Positions 59,673 to 64,000 of a stretch of DNA of 64,000 bases are shown piece by piece; position 1 is the stretch's first letter, and each line of letters begins with the position of its first letter. The stretch spans positions 434,001 to 498,000 of the forward strand of contig NZ_PDJE01000001.1 in assembly GCF_002563955.1 (NCBI RefSeq), given 5' to 3'. The position numbers and the translations under genes are program-made. This DNA comes from Paramicrobacterium agarici (GTDB lineage Bacteria > Actinomycetota > Actinomycetes > Actinomycetales > Microbacteriaceae). Under the pieces are notes generated by a model. The model was given only the letters and a program-made list of their open reading frames with translations, was not told the origin of the DNA and did no database searches.

Positions 59673-59722
59673 ACTCTGCGGTCGTTCTGCATCGCCGCGG
59701 CGTGACAGCACGACCGCAGATG
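59671..59722. repeat. REP-like palindromic element, copy 1
   Basis: Imperfect palindrome centred on CGCCGCGGCG with outer arms CTGCGGTCGTTCTG and its near-inverse. It shares most positions with a second copy at 63196. It lies between the SnoaL-like gene and the GH1 gene and begins at the SnoaL stop, so it may also act as a terminator. Confidence 0.7.
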
Positions 59723-59805
59723 ACAGATGCGCGTGCCACGTGACCGGCCCCACAACACCGGGGCATACTTGAGGCAGCAGACAACGCCGTCAGCACAGGA
59801 GTCCT

Positions 59806-61227
59806 ATGCCAGCCCTCACTCCCCCAGTCACCGCCGATGCCCTCACCCTCGCACACCGCATTCCGCCCGGCTTCGTGATGGGCACGGCAACAGCGGCCGC
59901 ACAGATCGAAGGCATGCGCACGTCAGCCGGCCGCAGCGTCTGGGATGACTTCGCCGCGCAACCCGGTCACGTTCTCGACGGTAGCGATACGTCGGTGACG
60001 TGCGATCACGTGCACCGCTATGCCGACGACGTCGCGCTCATGAGCGAGCTCGGCATTGACGCGTACCGCTTCTCATTCGCGTGGCCGCGACTGCAGCCCG
60101 GTGGCACGGGAGCGCTCGATCCGAGCGGCGTCGACTTCTACGACCGGATGCTGGATGAGCTCGCCGCGCACGGCATCGCAGCGTTCGCCACGCTCTACCA
60201 CTGGGATACGCCGTCAGAGCTCGGCGGCTGGCTCGACCGCGATACGGCACTGCGGTTCGGCGACTTCGCGAGTCTCGTCGGCGAGCGCTTCGCCGACCGC
60301 GTGAGCCACTGGATCACGCTCAACGAACCAGCGACGGTGACTCTCAACGGCTACGCTCTCGGCATCCATGCACCGGGCGAGGCACTGCTCTTCGATGCGC
60401 TGCCCACCGTGCATCATCAGCTGCTCGGGCATGGCCTGGCCGTGCAAGCGCTGCGAGCAGCATCCGTTCCCGGCCGCATCGGCATCACCAACTCGCACAC
60501 GCCCGTGCAGCCGGCGACCGAATCGGCCGAGGATGCTGTCATGGCGCAGCTGTTCGACATGGTGCACAACCGCGTCTTCGCCGAGCCCGTGCTGCTCGGC
60601 CGCTACCCCGACGCGCCGGCCGAGCTCGAGGCGATGTTCGGCGCACTCGGCAACACAGACGCGGCGGACCTTGCGACGATTCACCAGCCGCTCGACTTCT
60701 ACGGCCTCAACTACTACATGCCGTCGCGCATCGCCGCTGGCCCCGGTAGCGGCGACAGCCCCGACGGCAGCGCCGAGGCGATGAGCGACCTCCCGTTTCA
60801 CCTCGTAGACATCGACGAATACCCGCGCACGGGCTTCGGCTGGCCCATTGCGCCGGAGCACCTTGGCACCGCGCTGGGCGAGCTGCGCGACCGATACGGC
60901 ACGGCGCTCCCGCCGGTGTACATCACCGAGAACGGCGCGAGCTTCGCCGATGACGTCGCGGCAGACGGCACCGTGCACGACCCGGAGCGCGTCGCCTTCA
61001 TCGCGCAGCACCTCAACGCGGCGCTCGACGCGGTCTCGCCCGGCGGTGTGGCCGAGGGCGTCGACCTGCGCGGCTACTTCGTCTGGTCGCTGCTCGACAA
61101 CTGGGAGTGGGCGGCCGGCTTCACGCAGCGCTTCGGCCTCGTTCACGTCGACTTCGACACACTCGAGCGCACCCCGAAGTCGTCGTTCCGATGGCTGCGC
61201 GAGGTGCTCGCGGCGCGCAAGGCGTAG
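59806..61227 (+). CDS. GH1 beta-glucosidase
   Basis: 473 residues. Family 1 signatures: FVMGTATAAAQIEGMRTSAG at the N-terminus, acid/base E174 in WITLNEPATV, nucleophile E375 in VYITENGASF, and the aglycone-site WSLLDNWEWAAGFTQRFGLV. There is no signal peptide, so it acts on imported beta-glucosides. It is followed after 3 nt by an MFS transporter gene, making a two-gene uptake/hydrolysis unit. Confidence 0.96.
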   Translation: MPALTPPVTADALTLAHRIPPGFVMGTATAAAQIEGMRTSAGRSVWDDFAAQPGHVLDGSDTSVTCDHVHRYADDVALMSELGIDAYRFSFAWPRLQPGGTGALDPSGVDFYDRMLDELAAHGIAAFATLYHWDTPSELGGWLDRDTALRFGDFASLVGERFADRVSHWITLNEPATVTLNGYALGIHAPGEALLFDALPTVHHQLLGHGLAVQALRAASVPGRIGITNSHTPVQPATESAEDAVMAQLFDMVHNRVFAEPVLLGRYPDAPAELEAMFGALGNTDAADLATIHQPLDFYGLNYYMPSRIAAGPGSGDSPDGSAEAMSDLPFHLVDIDEYPRTGFGWPIAPEHLGTALGELRDRYGTALPPVYITENGASFADDVAADGTVHDPERVAFIAQHLNAALDAVSPGGVAEGVDLRGYFVWSLLDNWEWAAGFTQRFGLVHVDFDTLERTPKSSFRWLREVLAARKA

Positions 61228-61230
61228 ACC

Positions 61231-62457
61231 ATGATGCCGGATGCCGCGAGCACACCGCTCGCCGAACCGACAAAGCGCGTCGGCATGGCGTGGCTTCTCG
61301 CGTTCGCCCTCGCCTGGTTCGGATTCTGGCTGCTCATCGTGCTGCCGGGGCAGTTCATGGTGCTCAAGCTCGCAAGCGTTCTCGACCCGGTCGGCAAAGT
61401 CGCGTCGAGCTCGTTCATGATCGCCGAGATGTCGCTCGTCATCGTGGTGTCGGTTCCGTTCATCGGCGTCGCGTGCGACCGCACCCGCACGCGCTTCGGG
61501 CGTCGCCGCGCATGGATTCTCGGCGGCTTCGTCACGGCGACCGCGCCCTTCGCGTTCGTGGGCGCGCAAGCATCCTGGCCCCTTGCCGCTTTGCTGCTCG
61601 GCGTCGTCTCGCTCGGGCAGGCCGCGGTGCTCGTCGCGCTCTCTGCCGTGATCGCCGACCAGGTGCCGCGCGAGCAGCGGGGGCGCGCTTCTGCAGCCAT
61701 GGGCGTTCCGCAGGTGATCGCGCTCGCGGGCGGCATGGTCGTTGTCACGATGCTCGTCACCGACGTGGCGCAGAGCTGGTTCGTGATCGCCATTCTCGCC
61801 CTCGCGTCGAGTGTGCCGTTCCTCGTGATCCTGCGCGACACTGAGCCCGGCCCGCTCCTGCCGCGGGCACGATTCCGGATGCTGCGGCGCAGCGACCTGC
61901 GCGGCTACCACGACTTCTCGTGGGCGATGCTGTCGCGCGTGCTCATCAACGCGGGCAACCTCACCGGCACGACGTACCTGCTGTACTTCCTCGCCGACGT
62001 GCTGAAGGTGCCGAACCCTGACGAAGCGCTCACGACGCTGATCTTCGTATACCTCGGAGCGTGCGCCGCGGCATCGTGGCTGAGCGGCATTCTGTCTGAT
62101 CGATGGCGCATGCGGCGGCACTTCGTCGCGGCCTCGGCGGCGCTGCAGGCGGCCGCAGCGCTGTGCCTCGCGTTCGTGCCCACGTGGGAGAGCGCGATGA
62201 TCGCCGCCGTGCTGCTGGGCTTCGGCTTCGGCACGTTCCTCGCCGTCGACCAGGCGCTCATTACTGACGTGCTGCCGAATCCTGCCAGCCGTGCACGTGA
62301 CCTCGGCATCATCAACTCGGCGCAGTACTTACCCGTAGCGCCGGTCGTCGGCTGGCTCGTTCTCGGTGTTGCGGGGTACAGCGAGCTCTACGCGGTCACG
62401 GCGGCGATCATCGTCACGGGCGGCATCGTGGTGTACCGCATCCGTGGCGTGCGCTGA
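61231..62457 (+). CDS. MFS transporter linked to beta-glucosidase
   Basis: 408 residues, 12 membrane segments. The loop after TM2 reads CDRTRTRFGRRRAWILGGFV, the GPH/MFS sugar-carrier pattern also seen in the transporter beside the GH2 gene. LITDVLPNPASRARDLGIIN near the end fits the C-terminal half. It starts 3 nt after the GH1 stop (ATG ATG; either codon possible). It probably imports beta-glucosides or related oligosaccharides. Confidence 0.88.
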   Translation: MMPDAASTPLAEPTKRVGMAWLLAFALAWFGFWLLIVLPGQFMVLKLASVLDPVGKVASSSFMIAEMSLVIVVSVPFIGVACDRTRTRFGRRRAWILGGFVTATAPFAFVGAQASWPLAALLLGVVSLGQAAVLVALSAVIADQVPREQRGRASAAMGVPQVIALAGGMVVVTMLVTDVAQSWFVIAILALASSVPFLVILRDTEPGPLLPRARFRMLRRSDLRGYHDFSWAMLSRVLINAGNLTGTTYLLYFLADVLKVPNPDEALTTLIFVYLGACAAASWLSGILSDRWRMRRHFVAASAALQAAAALCLAFVPTWESAMIAAVLLGFGFGTFLAVDQALITDVLPNPASRARDLGIINSAQYLPVAPVVGWLVLGVAGYSELYAVTAAIIVTGGIVVYRIRGVR

Positions 62458-62587
62458 GCCGCAGCGTGGCCACGCACGCACCCTGTCTCTTGATTGGGAG
62501 CCACGTTTGATCATCAGTCCGCATCGTGCAGACATCAAAGTTGGTCCCCCGATCTGGGACATGCTCCCGGCCCGTACACTCTGAAGC

Positions 62588-63127
62588 ATGACCGTCATCG
62601 ATGACCAGGGCCGCCCCGAACCTCCGATCGCCGCGAACGAAATCGAGACTCTCGTAGGGTTTCTCGAGTTTCACAGAGCCACGTTCGAGTGGAAGTGCGC
62701 GGGGCTCGACGCCGCGGGGCTGAGCGCCACGACAGCATCCTCGTCGATGACTCTCGGCGGCATGATGAAGCACCTCGCGCTCGTCGAGGACTCGTGGTTC
62801 TCGGAGCGCCTGCTCGGCAACGAGCCGGGCGCCGAGTGGATCGACGTCGACTGGAACGCCGATTACGACTGGGACTGGCACTCGGCCGCCGACGACAGCC
62901 CTGAGCGGCTGCGGCAGGTGTGGGCGGATGCTGTCACGCACTCGCGCGCCTGCGTCGCGGCGGCGCTGGAGCGCGATGGCCTCGACACGCTCGCTGTCAC
63001 AGCGCTCGCTGACGGCACCCATGTCTCGCTGCGGTGGATGCTGGTGCACATGATCGAGGAGTACGCGCGCCACAACGGGCACGCCGACCTGCTGCGCGAG
63101 GCGATCGACGGCGAGACCGGCGAGTAG
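62588..63127 (+). CDS. DinB-like (DUF664) family protein
   Basis: 179 residues. Helical DinB fold with the probable metal ligands in MMKHLALVEDSWF and in the C-terminal MLVHMIEEYARHNGHADLLR (H-x3-E...H). DUF664/mycothiol-dependent S-transferases share this layout, but no substrate can be named. Monocistronic, between the MFS gene and a REP-like palindrome. Confidence 0.88.
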   Translation: MTVIDDQGRPEPPIAANEIETLVGFLEFHRATFEWKCAGLDAAGLSATTASSSMTLGGMMKHLALVEDSWFSERLLGNEPGAEWIDVDWNADYDWDWHSAADDSPERLRQVWADAVTHSRACVAAALERDGLDTLAVTALADGTHVSLRWMLVHMIEEYARHNGHADLLREAIDGETGE

Positions 63128-63195
63128 CTGCACGGCCGAGGTTCACGAGCTGTACCGCCAAGCGCTACGACGTTCGTCACCGCCTGCCGCCGTCT

Positions 63196-63249
63196 GAACT
63201 GCGCGGTCGTTCTGTAACGCCGCGGCGTTACAGAACGACCGCAGAGTTC
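63196..63249. repeat. REP-like palindromic element, copy 2
   Basis: 54-bp near-perfect palindrome: the arms GCGGTCGTTCTGTAACGCCG and its exact inverse meet in the centre; only one or two pairs near the outer ends mismatch. Closely related to the element at 59671. It lies in the 235-bp gap between the DinB-like and YciI genes, which otherwise shows no gene. Confidence 0.75.
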
Positions 63250-63362
63250 AGCAATCAGCACAGCTTCAAAAACTTTTCTGCGCGATGTCGATTTACACGG
63301 TTGCCGTTCGACGACATAGTAAGAGGGGCCACGCGGCGTCCTCACAACATAAGGAGAGAACC

Positions 63363-63800
63363 GTGAAATACATGCTGATCATGCGCAACACTGACGATGC
63401 GGCGATCCACGAGTACGAGCAGACGAACTTCGAAGAGATCATCAATGCGATGGGTCGGTACAACGAGTCGATGATGAAGGCCGGCGTGCTGCTCGCCGGC
63501 GAAGGGCTCAGCGATGCCTCCGAGGGCTTCGTCGTCGACTTCGGCAGCGAGACGCCGATCGTCACCGACGGACCTTACGGCGAGACGCACGAGCTCTTCA
63601 ACGGGTTCTGGATTATCGAGGTCGCGAGCAAAGAAGAAGCGGCGGAGTGGGCACGCCGCGCTCCGCTTGGCCGCGGAAGCAAGCTCGAGGTGCGTCGCGT
63701 CACCGACGAGAGCGACTTCGCCGACTACGAAGACAACGAGTTCGTGCAGAAAGAGAAGGGCTGGCGCGAAGAGCAGCAGAAGCGCGCGGCGCAGTCCTAG
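63363..63800 (+). CDS. YciI-family (DGPF-type) protein
   Basis: 145 residues, GTG start behind AGGAGAGAA. Ferredoxin-like YciI fold: KYMLIMRNTDDAA, NESMMKAGVLLAGEGLSDAS, and the DGPF-type motif TDGPYGETHELFNGFWIIEV, then SKEEAAEWARRAPLG. Proteins with this motif are the standard partners of ECF42-type sigma factors, whose gene begins 92 bp downstream. The biochemical role is unknown. Confidence 0.9.
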   Translation: MKYMLIMRNTDDAAIHEYEQTNFEEIINAMGRYNESMMKAGVLLAGEGLSDASEGFVVDFGSETPIVTDGPYGETHELFNGFWIIEVASKEEAAEWARRAPLGRGSKLEVRRVTDESDFADYEDNEFVQKEKGWREEQQKRAAQS

Positions 63801-63892
63801 CGGCCCCGTCGCGGCCGAGCCATACCGGATCGTCGCGGCTGCACTTCACGGCGGCGGTTCGCGGCGTCGCGCGACAGCATCCTGTGACCATC

Positions 63893-64000
63893 ATGACGAC
63901 AGTTCAGAGCACACTCGATGTCACCTGGCGAATCGAGGGAGCTCACATCATCGCCGCGCTCGCTCGGTTCACCGGTGACATCGGGCGCGCCGAAGACCTC
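63893..64000 (+). CDS. ECF sigma factor (ECF42-type), N-terminal part
   Basis: First 36 residues, cut by the window edge: VTWRIEGAHIIAALARFTGD, then IGRAEDL, the start of the sigma-2 domain of YciI-linked ECF sigma factors. A GTG at 63884 is an alternative start. Assignment relies on this short segment and on the adjacent DGPF-type gene. Confidence 0.75.
   Translation, partial: MTTVQSTLDVTWRIEGAHIIAALARFTGDIGRAEDL

Noticed and set aside
60214..62121. 635-codon minus-strand open frame across the GH1 and MFS genes
   Set aside because: Spans two well-supported plus-strand genes and has only low-complexity Arg/Glu/His-rich content.
1..64000. CRISPR array, tRNA or rRNA genes
   Set aside because: No regularly spaced repeats, cloverleaf-like segments or rRNA-like sequence were seen on reading through.

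Overview
The window is high-GC actinobacterial DNA, most likely from a Microbacteriaceae species. It carries the actinobacterial mismatch nuclease NucS, a complete ectoine/hydroxyectoine set (ectABCD), a Gram-positive Tad/Flp pilus locus, YafY/WYL, HxlR and TipA-type regulators, and many GTG starts with 1-8 nt gene overlaps. The octamer GGATGCTG/CAGCATCC recurs about once per kb on both strands. I saw no rRNA, tRNA or CRISPR array.

Layout. 1-9 kb: the 3' part of nucS, a VapBC-like pair, a HAD phosphatase, a coiled-coil membrane protein, a VOC protein divergent from its likely WYL repressor, two adjacent membrane-anchored DsbA-like proteins (one without a CxxC), DUF488, and an HxlR regulator divergent from an NAD(P)-binding oxidoreductase. 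9-13.5 kb: a sugar module (MFS transporter, GH2 hydrolase, DUF2804 protein). 13.5-17 kb: a methyltransferase-membrane protein-esterase group and a MarR regulator. 17.2-24.6 kb: a nine-gene Tad pilus operon (flp, tadE, tadG-like, cpaB, tadZ, tadA, tadB, tadC, tadV) closed by a strong hairpin. 24.7-28.6 kb: PutP-type proline symporter and a second sodium/solute symporter with a 43-residue companion protein. 28.6-36.7 kb: a heterodimeric ABC exporter, a Nudix hydrolase, and a VOC-MerR(TipA-like)-ABC ATPase-ABC permease run behind a long-spacer MerR promoter. 36.8-46.7 kb: a Tp34-like protein, ilvD, several regulators with readable operators (MmyB-like, TetR), SDR and MDR oxidoreductases, GAPDH and a shortened GyrI-like protein. 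46.9-50.3 kb: ectABCD on the minus strand.

52.3-58.8 kb is a decayed mobile island. A 105-bp direct repeat, consisting of the 3' end of an MFS gene plus the adjacent tail of a MarR gene, flanks 6.3 kb that holds a metal cassette (18-Cys copper-binding protein, DUF305 membrane protein, ArsR, CDF exporter), conjugation-type remnants (SSB, lysozyme/M23 peptidase with two lesions, a small membrane protein), a frameshifted hicA with hicB, and a serine recombinase interrupted by a TGA. The island contains none of the GGATGCTG octamers found throughout the rest. After it the chromosome resumes with the MarR gene, a SnoaL-like protein, a GH1 beta-glucosidase plus MFS transporter, a DinB-like protein, and a YciI (DGPF) protein with the start of its ECF sigma factor.

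The genes suggest a free-living or plant/soil-associated bacterium: osmoprotection by ectoine and proline uptake, surface attachment by Tad pili, use of plant-type glycosides, and several small drug or electrophile response modules, each with its own local regulator.
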